Below, in pieces: positions 52,174-59,205 of a DNA stretch of 64,000 nt (position 1 is its first letter; the number at the start of each line of letters is the position of its first letter). The notes under the pieces are model-generated. The model was not told the origin of the DNA. It did not search any database and worked only from the letters and a program-made list of their open reading frames with translations. The stretch lies in NCBI RefSeq assembly GCF_000092925.1, contig NC_014217.1:2728001-2792000 (forward strand), read 5' to 3'. The position numbers and the translations under genes were made by a program. Origin of the DNA: Ancylobacter novellus DSM 506 (GTDB taxonomy: Bacteria; Pseudomonadota; Alphaproteobacteria; Rhizobiales; Xanthobacteraceae).

Positions 52174-52179
52174 ATTATA
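52174..52179 (-). promoter_or_regulatory. -10 box of the permuted tRNA gene
   Basis: Perfect TATAAT on the minus strand, 13 bases before tRNA position C36, predicting a start near 52167-52170 and a leader of only 7-10 nt. The matching -35 is poor (AAACAT at 17-base spacing). Confidence 0.6.
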
Positions 52180-52203
52180 TTACTACAACTCTTGAAATGT
52201 TTG

Positions 52204-52228
52204 TACTTGCGTCAAGGGGATAATCGCC
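52204..52228 (-). repeat. right terminal inverted repeat
   Basis: 25 bp, identical to the left end except for G instead of A at position 2. The permuted tRNA -10 box begins 25 bases inside this end. Confidence 0.9.
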
Positions 52229-52236
52229 TTCGAATA
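52229..52236 (+). repeat. target-site duplication, right
   Basis: TTCGAATA, exact copy of 49453-49460. Confidence 0.9.
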
Positions 52237-52511
52237 TGATACGGGAGCAAAACCTGGCGTTTTGATCAACTTTCATCTACGTTAATTTATGATACGGGTA
52301 AGCTTATGTGATAAGACCACTGGAGATAACGCGCTGCCGGAGCGCCCTATCGATCACAGAATCGCGGTTTTTATTGATTTAAATTGAGGGTGAAAATCAA
52401 AATATTTACAAGGAACTCAGGCATATTGGCGAACGAGTTGGTAAGCTCAACCTGAGCGGACGCACCATTGCCCTGAAACGGGCGCTAGAGCGTCCGCATC
52501 GTGAGCATTGC
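52237..52511. other. AT-rich gene-free region with a direct repeat
   Basis: About 275 bp of AT-rich island DNA, originally continuous with 49207-49452 before the transposon entered. TATGATACGGG occurs here twice, near 52235 and 52287, about 53 bases apart, and could be a binding site pair. From about 52455 the sequence matches 63279-63366 (see the paralogous gene). No coding frame supported. Confidence 0.5.
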
Positions 52512-53177
52512 TTAAGCAGTGATGGTGGCGGTCGTTTGCGACTGCAACTGCGCCAATCGTACAATATCCCGGCGGATGCGCCGCAGTTCCGGCCATGGGA
52601 AATGCCGCCCCTCGGCACCGTCAGCGCCGACGGCTATTAGGACGTCAAGCTTCGCCGAGAGGCCGTGCAGAGAGGCGGCGTCTGCCGCAAGAAGCATCGC
52701 GATCAGTCGCTCTTCATCGGCGGAAGCAGACGCCTCTTCCTGTTTGGTGGCAGTGTAGCCAATGGCGCGGTCCGCGTCGTCCCAGCGCTGCTGATGTGCG
52801 CACAACGTGGCAGCGACCTTGTTGCGCTGTGAGCAGAGCGATGGCAGGCCCGCCGCGAGTTCGTCGAACTGCCGCAGTGAGCCGAGCTGCACCGGAGATG
52901 GCAGCTCGGCTGCATGAAGAACCACCTGCGGAAATCCTACCGTTCGCACGAGCTCGGACTCTAAACGCTGCTGCTTCCGACACAGGGCGAGCGTATGCCG
53001 ATGAGCGGTGCGCCACGCCTTCCACGCAGAAACGGCCCCATCAGTTGCGCCGTCATCTAGCGACGAGGATGCAGTCGAACCTTTGAAAGAGGTTCCGCCT
53101 ATTGTCAGTACGACGGCAGAGAGAACGTCCCTCCGGGATGGCCGGGACAGACTCGTGGTAATCTCAGAATCAGCCAT
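52512..53177 (-). CDS. hypothetical protein with Tat-like signal, paralog 1
   Basis: A 221-aa protein with a twin-arginine-like start (SRPSRRDVLSAVVLTIGG) and a helical body (AWRTAHRHTLALCRKQQRLESELVRTVGFP...WDDADRAIGYTATKQEEA...FPWPELRRIRRDIVRLAQLQ). No known family. A diverged copy lies at 63358-64000, and the 3' flanks of both genes share a conserved GCGGACGC...GCGTCCGC inverted repeat. GGAG lies before the ATG. It probably belongs to the island, exported or membrane-attached. Function unknown. Confidence 0.7.
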   Translation of the reverse strand: MADSEITTSLSRPSRRDVLSAVVLTIGGTSFKGSTASSSLDDGATDGAVSAWKAWRTAHRHTLALCRKQQRLESELVRTVGFPQVVLHAAELPSPVQLGSLRQFDELAAGLPSLCSQRNKVAATLCAHQQRWDDADRAIGYTATKQEEASASADEERLIAMLLAADAASLHGLSAKLDVLIAVGADGAEGRHFPWPELRRIRRDIVRLAQLQSQTTATITA

Positions 53178-53296
53178 GATCCGAGCTCCAAGCAGCTAGG
53201 GTTGTGGTTAGGCTGGGTGAGTGTGTCAGCACTCGCTCAGCCGCTTCTCATTATGGGCATATCTGCGCATTTTGCGCAAACGAGACGTGTTGATTG

Positions 53297-53542
53297 ATGA
53301 AGGTTACGCCAGCTCAAGTCCGTGCCGCGCGGGCGTTGCTTGATATCTCGCAGCAGGATTTGGCTGACTTATCAAAGGTCGGATTGCGCACGATCGTGCA
53401 GTTTGAGCGAGGTTCAGGCTCCATATCTGCATCGATCATCCAGGCGCTCGCACTGTCGCTCGAAGCCTCCGGCATCGAGTTCATTCCGGAGAATGGCGGC
53501 GGTGCGGGTGCGCGCTTCCGCAAGCCATCAGCATCTGATTGA
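53297..53542 (+). CDS. small XRE-type HTH regulator
   Basis: An 81-aa helix-turn-helix protein: VTPAQVRAARALLDISQQDLADLSKVGLRTIVQFERGSGSISASIIQALALSLEASGIEFI. This is the single-domain type common next to mobile elements. It is divergent from the Tat-like hypothetical gene and may control it. The ATG at 53297 is preferred to the TTG just before. Confidence 0.85.
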   Translation: MKVTPAQVRAARALLDISQQDLADLSKVGLRTIVQFERGSGSISASIIQALALSLEASGIEFIPENGGGAGARFRKPSASD

Positions 53543-53622
53543 CCGCGTCTGTGGCGCATTTTCGAGGCCGCAGATCCTTGGCGGATGAGCTAGACCACGC
53601 CCTGCCGACCGCGGCCAGTCAC

Positions 53623-53994
53623 TCAAATCAGGTCGTCGACCGTCACCAACAGGGCATCGGCGATCTTCTTGAGCGTTGCCACGGTGCCGTCGCGGTTCCC
53701 GGTCTCGATCTGCGATAGGAAGGCTCGCGCAATGCCGGCTTTCTCGGCGAGCGAACTAGCGGACAGGCCACGGTGCTCCCGCCAAACGCGGATGGCATTC
53801 TCGCCGGCCACAAGTCGATCGACAATGGCAGCGGGCACGAGCCCTTCTTCACCGCTGGCGAGGCGCTCCTTGAAACGGCACACGGCCACGATGTCGGCGG
53901 CATCTTCAGCGGCGGCGACGAGCGCCTGATAGTCGGCCTCCGGCAGGACAACCAGACGGTCGCCAGACGGGGTGGTGATTATCTGGTTATTCAT
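53623..53994 (-). CDS. antitoxin-like protein: Phd-type N-terminus plus XRE domain
   Basis: A 123-aa protein. The N-terminus (MNNQIITTPSGDRLVVLPEADYQALVAAAEDAADI) resembles Phd/YefM-like or DUF-type antitoxin starts, and the C-terminus is an XRE helix-turn-helix (LSASSLAEKAGIARAFLSQIETGNRDGTVATLKKIADALLVTVDDLI). AAGGAGG stands before the ATG. Such proteins are usually the second gene of a toxin-antitoxin pair. No intact toxin gene is upstream; a short frame ending YGTFISPKAGRFDYPS and overlapping the start may be the last trace of one. Confidence 0.8.
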   Translation of the reverse strand: MNNQIITTPSGDRLVVLPEADYQALVAAAEDAADIVAVCRFKERLASGEEGLVPAAIVDRLVAGENAIRVWREHRGLSASSLAEKAGIARAFLSQIETGNRDGTVATLKKIADALLVTVDDLI

Positions 53995-54271
53995 GGCGGC
54001 CCTCCTTGGCCCACACGGGGCAACTCGGATAATCGAACCTACCCGCCTTCGGCGAAATGAAGGTGCCATAGCAGCGGTCAGAAGAGGCGAGAGGTAAGCG
54101 TCCCGCACATGGTCCGCGATATCGGTCACCAAGGCCAGAGGGACTGGCATCTCGCGTACACTGAAGCGTCACCGCTTCAAGGTTCGAATGGCGACGATGC
54201 CGGCATCGAGCTGAAAATCGGACAGCCGCGCGCAAGCAACTCGCTCACGCGCGCACCTGTCCAGAACATGA

Positions 54272-54313
54272 GGCGGGCGAATGGGATTCGAACCCACGAG
54301 CCCATCCTTGGAA
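54272..54313 (-). other. second attachment remnant: tRNA 3'-half-like sequence
   Basis: Minus strand: loop TTTCCAA, stem GGATG, variable GGCTC, T-arm GTGGG-TTCGAAT-CCCAT and acceptor strand TCGCCCG. The loop suggests tRNA-Gly(UCC). No matching acceptor 5' strand or D-arm exists upstream, so it is a half tRNA as at 32716-32760. The bases that follow (tcgctatttgccgcc) resemble those after the first site (gcgatatttggcacc). Confidence 0.65.
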
Positions 54314-54405
54314 AAATCGCTATTTGCCGCCCTCGGATATACCAGCTGCAGCACACGGCTCGCGCGCCAACGCAAGGGCAGGCGCGACCCATCGCAAACA
54401 AATGA

Positions 54406-54428
54406 CAACGAATTCGACAACGAAAATG
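54406..54428 (+). repeat. integrase-leader repeat, copy 2
   Basis: Matches 32871-32893 at 22 of 23 positions and stands at a comparable distance from the tRNA half (93 bases here, 111 at copy 1). No integrase gene follows, so a second related element seems to have lost its int gene here. Confidence 0.65.
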
Positions 54429-54552
54429 GAGAACTTTAGCCCAGTACAGAGCAAACCCTTGAGGTTGCTGGCGCGCCGATCGAGGTGAAACTGCGAACAC
54501 GTATGTCATTGAAATTGCGTTAGTTTAGTTCGCCGCGCTCCTTGAGATCTGA

Positions 54553-56001
54553 CTATGCCTGTCCCAATTGCTTGGCCACGCCCCGAAAGCGATCAAGCGC
54601 GACCTCAAGGCTCTCTACTACCTCAGCCGCAACCTCGTCCGGCGACGGGAGCAGATCGGGATCATCCAGCGTGTTGTCCTTCAACCAGAAGATATCGAGA
54701 TTGACCTTGTCGCGGGCGAGCAATGCATCAAGCGGGAAGCGCCTGAACCTCTCACTTTCCTCACGCTCGAAAATCCGACCCGGCCGATAGCACTGGACGA
54801 AATCGTCGAGATCGGCTCGCACCATTGGGCGCTCTTTCAGCGTGAAGCGCTGATTGGTTCGCAGATCATAAATCCACAAATCTCTAGTGGCCGCTTCGTC
54901 GGACGGAGGCTTCTTGTCGAAGAAGAGCACATTCGCCTTCACGCCCTGCTTGTAGAAGATCCCGGTGGGCAGACGCAGCAGCGTGTGAAAGTCAAAATTA
55001 CGCAGCAGCCGGCGACGGATCGTTTCGCCTGCGCCCCCCTCGAACAGCACATTGTCAGGCAACACCACAGCGGCTTCGCCATCCGGAGCCAGCACGGTCA
55101 TGATGTGCTGAAGAAAGTTCAACTGCTTGTTCGAGGTAGTGACGAAAAAATCCTGTCGGTCGTAATCCTCGCGCTCGTTGTCGATCTCGCCGTCGTCGCG
55201 GACGATCCGGTAGCTCTGCTTTCTGCCGAAAGGTGGATTGGTAAGGATGATGTCGTAGCTCTTACCGCCCGCTCCGAGCAGAGCATCCTTTGCCTCGACA
55301 ATGGAATCGACGCCTGTAATTCCGTGCAAATAGAGATTCATCGCGGCGAGACGCACCACCTCCGGCACGATGTCGACGCCCGAGAACTTGTTCTTAAGCG
55401 CCAGATAGGTCGCCTTGTCCTGCGCGCGCGGATGCTTTTTCATATGCTCCCACGCAGCGAGCAGGAATCCTGCAGTGCCGCATGCCGGGTCATGAACAGT
55501 CTGCTGGGGTTCAGGATCGACCACCTCGACCATGGCGTCGATCACGGCACGTGGGGTAAAGTACTGTCCGGCGCCGGATTTCACATCCTCAGCGTTGCGA
55601 GCGAGCAGGCCCTCATAAATGTCACCCTTCACATCGACCGGCAGGCCGAGCCAGGTTTCGCTGTCGATCAGGCCCACGAGCCGCTTCAGCTTGGCTGGGT
55701 CTTGGATCTCGTTTTGCGCCTTGAGAAAGATGGCGCCGATGATGCCGCCCTGCTTTGAAAGCGTGCCGAGCAGTTTCACATAGGCGGAATTCAATGCCTC
55801 GCCCGACAAACCCTTGATGTTGTCCCAGCGCGAGCCGTCCGGCAGCATCGAGGCTTCGCCGATAAGAGTGACGCGCTCCTCATCCATCTTGAGGAACAGA
55901 AGATAGGAAATCTGACTGATATAGGCCTGATAAGACACACCCTGATCGCGCAGCACATGCGCGAAGTTCCAGACCTTGGCGACGAGGGATTGGGCGTTCA
56001 T
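54553..56001 (-). CDS. hsdM: type I DNA methyltransferase subunit M, second locus
   Basis: A 482-aa N6-adenine methyltransferase: HsdM_N (MNAQSLVAKVWNFAHVLRDQGVSYQAYISQISYLLFLKM), motif I VHDPACGTAGFLLAAW and motif IV ILTNPPFGRK. It is of the EcoEI/EcoprrI-like type and differs clearly from HsdM at 47000. The Met at 56001 has GAGGAC before it and lies 7 bases after the DUF262 stop. Last gene of the second operon. Confidence 0.94.
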   Translation of the reverse strand: MNAQSLVAKVWNFAHVLRDQGVSYQAYISQISYLLFLKMDEERVTLIGEASMLPDGSRWDNIKGLSGEALNSAYVKLLGTLSKQGGIIGAIFLKAQNEIQDPAKLKRLVGLIDSETWLGLPVDVKGDIYEGLLARNAEDVKSGAGQYFTPRAVIDAMVEVVDPEPQQTVHDPACGTAGFLLAAWEHMKKHPRAQDKATYLALKNKFSGVDIVPEVVRLAAMNLYLHGITGVDSIVEAKDALLGAGGKSYDIILTNPPFGRKQSYRIVRDDGEIDNEREDYDRQDFFVTTSNKQLNFLQHIMTVLAPDGEAAVVLPDNVLFEGGAGETIRRRLLRNFDFHTLLRLPTGIFYKQGVKANVLFFDKKPPSDEAATRDLWIYDLRTNQRFTLKERPMVRADLDDFVQCYRPGRIFEREESERFRRFPLDALLARDKVNLDIFWLKDNTLDDPDLLPSPDEVAAEVVESLEVALDRFRGVAKQLGQA

Positions 56002-56008
56002 GTTGTCC

Positions 56009-57688
56009 TCACGCCAGACGCCAAAGCTTTTCAATAGCGCCAATCAGTTCATTCTGTCGACGCTTGAGCGTGTCGATAGTCCACTCGCTTTCAGCGAGGA
56101 CTTTGCTTGTCAATGCAAAATTCGAAACGCCATTTTTCATCGAAAAATACTTGGATTTCTTATCCTGAAAATCGAGATTTCCGGCCTGAGAGTTTTTGCG
56201 CCGCGTCAGTATTACGAGGTTGGCCAATTTGTGAACCCACAGATCGCGATCACTCTCGGTCGGAAAGTCGGTTAGCCAATGGCTTCCTGCCTTGGGATTC
56301 TGAGGAAGGACGTGCTCCACGGTCATGATTGGCGAGCTGTAGACGGCGCTGCCACCTGAGAGCAGCTCATCAAGCCGAAGCAGAAGCGGCAACCTGATGC
56401 GCGTCACCGTGTAGATGTCCCCGTCCAGGCTCCTTCGGACAGCCTTCTTTTCGGCATCGTCAAGTTGCAGCGGCGATGCATCGCTAAAGAGGTCATCGCC
56501 AGTCTGGATCCAGCCAAGCAGCCGCCCGTAACGGCGGATGCGGTCGGACGGATCACTCCGCATAAGGAACAGGCCATAAGCGAGCCGTTCAAGATCGGAA
56601 AGAAAGCGAAGAATGAAATCGGGATCGCTACGGCGTTTGGCGATCACTTCAATCGCGGGCGGCTGCCAATCAAAATTGTCGAGCCTGGAAAGATGCGTCA
56701 GCTGTCGATTTATCTCGTCAGCATGCTTGTAGCTCTCGAACGCTCTATCCGTGATCTCTTCATAGGCGTCGGCATAGGGCGACAGTTCGTTTTCGATGAA
56801 CTTCGCCGGGTCCTTGCGCGTGGGCACGAACTCGCGGAATTCGGCGATCAGCGTTCCCTGCATTTTCTGTTTACGATGAATCATGCGGATATGGCCGAAG
56901 AGTTCGGCGAAACGTGAGCGACCGAGTTCGTCCTCAATGTCCTCCCACTGCGCGGTGTAGGCATCCTGCTTGCCTACCGGCAGCGCCCCGATGATCTCAG
57001 CCTTCAGAATGTCGGCCGGCGAAAGATCGAGACCGCGTGAATTGAGAACCGAGAAAATCCGGAAGGCGGATTCCTGATCGGAAGCCGCGACGATTACCAG
57101 ATAGCAGCGCTGCGCAATATACATGGTGAGGCGTCGAAGACTCTCTTCAGATGAGTCCTTAAGCCGACCGCGCAGAAATGTCGCGTTCTCGATCATGCGG
57201 GCGCGGGCATCCCGGAACTGACGAACGTCAGGAAGTGCATTCGTCCCTGCTTCTGCCTGAATGTTCGCACGGAAGAACTCCGCGTCGCGATCGCGCGGCG
57301 TGAGACGGAAAACGTCGCAAGTGCCCTTGATAGGATCGCCGGTTTGGCAGATGTAGTTATGAATGGCCGCGCCAATCTTCGGCGCTGACAGGTCTCGGAG
57401 CACGCTGAGCAGAATCGTCAGCGTCGTCAGCCGCTGCTGGCCGTCGACGACATCGGCCTCCGGCTTCTGCGGATCCTTGATGAGAACAATGCTGCCAAGG
57501 AAATACGGACTTGCATTCGCGACGTCACCACCTTCGCCACACGCGGTGATGATGTCATCGAGCAGCTCGCTGGTCTGCTCCGTCGTCCAGGCATAGGGCC
57601 GCTGATAGGACGGAATGCGGAACAGGTACTTGTCGCAGAAAATGTCGAGGATCGGCTTCTCGCTGGCTTCAATCGTGTGGCGGGTCAT
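56009..57688 (-). CDS. GmrSD-like DUF262/DUF1524 nuclease
   Basis: A 559-aa protein with an N-terminal DUF262 ParB-like NTPase/nuclease domain (IPSYQRPYAWTTEQ, VVDGQQRLTTLTILL) and a C-terminal DUF1524 HNH-like domain (TVEHVLPQNPKAGSHW...WVHKLANLVILTRRKNSQAGN). GmrSD enzymes are type IV restriction systems attacking modified phage DNA. Here it is placed between hsdS and hsdM with overlap to hsdS (4 bases), so the type I operon also carries a modification-dependent nuclease. Confidence 0.88.
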   Translation of the reverse strand: MTRHTIEASEKPILDIFCDKYLFRIPSYQRPYAWTTEQTSELLDDIITACGEGGDVANASPYFLGSIVLIKDPQKPEADVVDGQQRLTTLTILLSVLRDLSAPKIGAAIHNYICQTGDPIKGTCDVFRLTPRDRDAEFFRANIQAEAGTNALPDVRQFRDARARMIENATFLRGRLKDSSEESLRRLTMYIAQRCYLVIVAASDQESAFRIFSVLNSRGLDLSPADILKAEIIGALPVGKQDAYTAQWEDIEDELGRSRFAELFGHIRMIHRKQKMQGTLIAEFREFVPTRKDPAKFIENELSPYADAYEEITDRAFESYKHADEINRQLTHLSRLDNFDWQPPAIEVIAKRRSDPDFILRFLSDLERLAYGLFLMRSDPSDRIRRYGRLLGWIQTGDDLFSDASPLQLDDAEKKAVRRSLDGDIYTVTRIRLPLLLRLDELLSGGSAVYSSPIMTVEHVLPQNPKAGSHWLTDFPTESDRDLWVHKLANLVILTRRKNSQAGNLDFQDKKSKYFSMKNGVSNFALTSKVLAESEWTIDTLKRRQNELIGAIEKLWRLA

Positions 57689-59205
57689 GACTTGGCCTTC
57701 TCAGAAACAGTTTTGCGCCGCCCGCGCCTGATGCGCGCGACAGGTGGGTTTGCGGCCCGCAACCGCGCCAGCATAGCGCTCGCTGGCTCATCGGCCGGGT
57801 CTTGCGGCACGAGGTGGCCTTCGAAGGCGGCCTTGAGGATTGACTGTTTCAGCCGCGCGGCGTCGGCGGCTTCCGCGTCCAGCATGGCCAGTGTGTCGGC
57901 GCTGGCGGCGAGCGCTTCGGAGACGCGGCGTAGGATTACGGCTACCTCGGCGGGGGGCGGGATAGGAAACTCCATTTCAACGAACCGCACCTGCGTCAGA
58001 TGTCCGATGTTTGTGGTGATCCGGCTTTCACGCTTGAAGCGCCCCGAATGCATATAATGTCGGAAGACAAGCAGCGCGAAATTCTCGTCAACCAGCTCGC
58101 TGGCTCGAAAACGCAGAAGTGTTTTCTGAAAGCAGCAGCCCTCGATTTCTCCTCGATACATGGCTGGTCTGCCGAGGAGGTCGGGGGCCTGACCTTCGTT
58201 GAGCAAGACGTCACCCGCCTTCAGTGCGAAGGTTTCGAACTCCTCCGGAGTGAAGTTCATCAGTTTCACGTCCGAAAGGTCTAGCCTGTCTTCGAGCACA
58301 TTGGCGACGCGCAGGTAGGGACGCATGTGCGCCCCCGTGTGGTGCTGCGGCGCGCGCTGCCTTCCCAACTGCACATCACCTGCTTCATGAACAGCACACC
58401 ACGCCCAAGTGTCGGGCAATTCTGGCAAATCCGTGCGGGGAGTCCACGCCGTCCGCAGACGTTTGTTCTTTGACATGGAACCGCGCATACGGGCGACGAG
58501 GTCGTGACCGGTTTCGGCGACAGGGTTCCTCTCGCGCCAATCCTTCGTCAATTCGCCGGTTACGGCCGCTTTCAGCACGGCTCGGCGGAAGGTGTCGAGC
58601 CCCCTGCGCGCCTCCTCCAGTGCTGCCTCACCCTCCGCAATCTCGGCAAACAGCCCATCGATGCGGGCGACGATGCGGCGCTGTTCGGCGAGGGGAGCGA
58701 GAGGGACAATAAGTTCTTCAACGAACGACCGCGGCAATTCCTGCTGGTTGGTCGAACCAACATGGCCGTCGACGACGAGGTGTTGCACTCGCGATGTTTC
58801 GACGAAGTGGCCAAGATAGGCGGGGTCAATCGATGAAGGGCGAACAATGGTGACATGGGAGTCGACCGTTAGCTCGGCAATCGAACCGTCGTAAATGAGC
58901 GCACGACCTATAGTTCCTGTGCCGGTCGAGTTCCAAAGGAGATCTCCCGCTCTGATGTAGAGTTCCGGCGGTAGCCGGTCAAAGGCGTCGCGAGACGTTA
59001 GCTTTAAATGGCGCGGTTCAAGCCGGTGCCATCTTATGCATTTCTGATTCACGACAGGGACGCCGCCAGCCTCAACGTAGGTCGGCCCTCGACCGCGACC
59101 GATGAAATTGCTGAGCATCTTGAGCGGAACCCAAGCCCACCCCTCAGGCAACTCCCACGGCTCATCCTGGGCCAGGCCGGCGCTATTCGGCGTCCACGCG
59201 TCCAT
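57685..59205 (-). CDS. hsdS: type I specificity subunit S, second locus
   Basis: A 506-aa HsdS, somewhat longer than usual, with two target-recognition domains. Conserved helices follow each: PLAPLAEQRRIVARIDGLFAEIAEGEAALEEARRGLDTFRRAVLKAAVTGELT and PPPAEVAVILRRVSEALAASADTLAMLDAEAADAARLKQSILKAAFEGHLV. The ATG at 59205 overlaps the hsdR stop (TGATG); a GTG one codon earlier is possible. Confidence 0.93.
   Translation of the reverse strand: MDAWTPNSAGLAQDEPWELPEGWAWVPLKMLSNFIGRGRGPTYVEAGGVPVVNQKCIRWHRLEPRHLKLTSRDAFDRLPPELYIRAGDLLWNSTGTGTIGRALIYDGSIAELTVDSHVTIVRPSSIDPAYLGHFVETSRVQHLVVDGHVGSTNQQELPRSFVEELIVPLAPLAEQRRIVARIDGLFAEIAEGEAALEEARRGLDTFRRAVLKAAVTGELTKDWRERNPVAETGHDLVARMRGSMSKNKRLRTAWTPRTDLPELPDTWAWCAVHEAGDVQLGRQRAPQHHTGAHMRPYLRVANVLEDRLDLSDVKLMNFTPEEFETFALKAGDVLLNEGQAPDLLGRPAMYRGEIEGCCFQKTLLRFRASELVDENFALLVFRHYMHSGRFKRESRITTNIGHLTQVRFVEMEFPIPPPAEVAVILRRVSEALAASADTLAMLDAEAADAARLKQSILKAAFEGHLVPQDPADEPASAMLARLRAANPPVARIRRGRRKTVSEKAKS

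Larger units (their letters stand above)
49461..52228 (+). mobile_element. IS1595-family transposon with cargo (2768 bp)
   Basis: Intact element bounded by 25-bp terminal inverted repeats with one mismatch (left begins GACGATTATCC, right GGCGATTATCC) and flanked by the 8-bp direct repeat TTCGAATA. Besides the transposase it carries a small convergent ORF, a 22-codon ORF, an AT-hook/winged-helix gene, an NYN-domain nuclease gene and a permuted tRNA-Glu gene. IS1595 members with passenger genes are known, but this combination I cannot match to a described one. Perfect duplications and near-identical ends suggest a recent insertion. Confidence 0.92.
53995..54552. other. gene-free junction region of about 560 bp
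   Basis: Contains the possible toxin remnant (up to about 54090), the tRNA 3'-half-like attachment remnant and the integrase-leader repeat copy 2. No intact gene is supported. Confidence 0.5.

Noticed and set aside
54272..54400. A complete tRNA gene on the minus strand
   Set aside because: T-arm and acceptor 3' strand are fine, but no complementary acceptor 5' strand or D-arm can be found; only a 3' half is supported.
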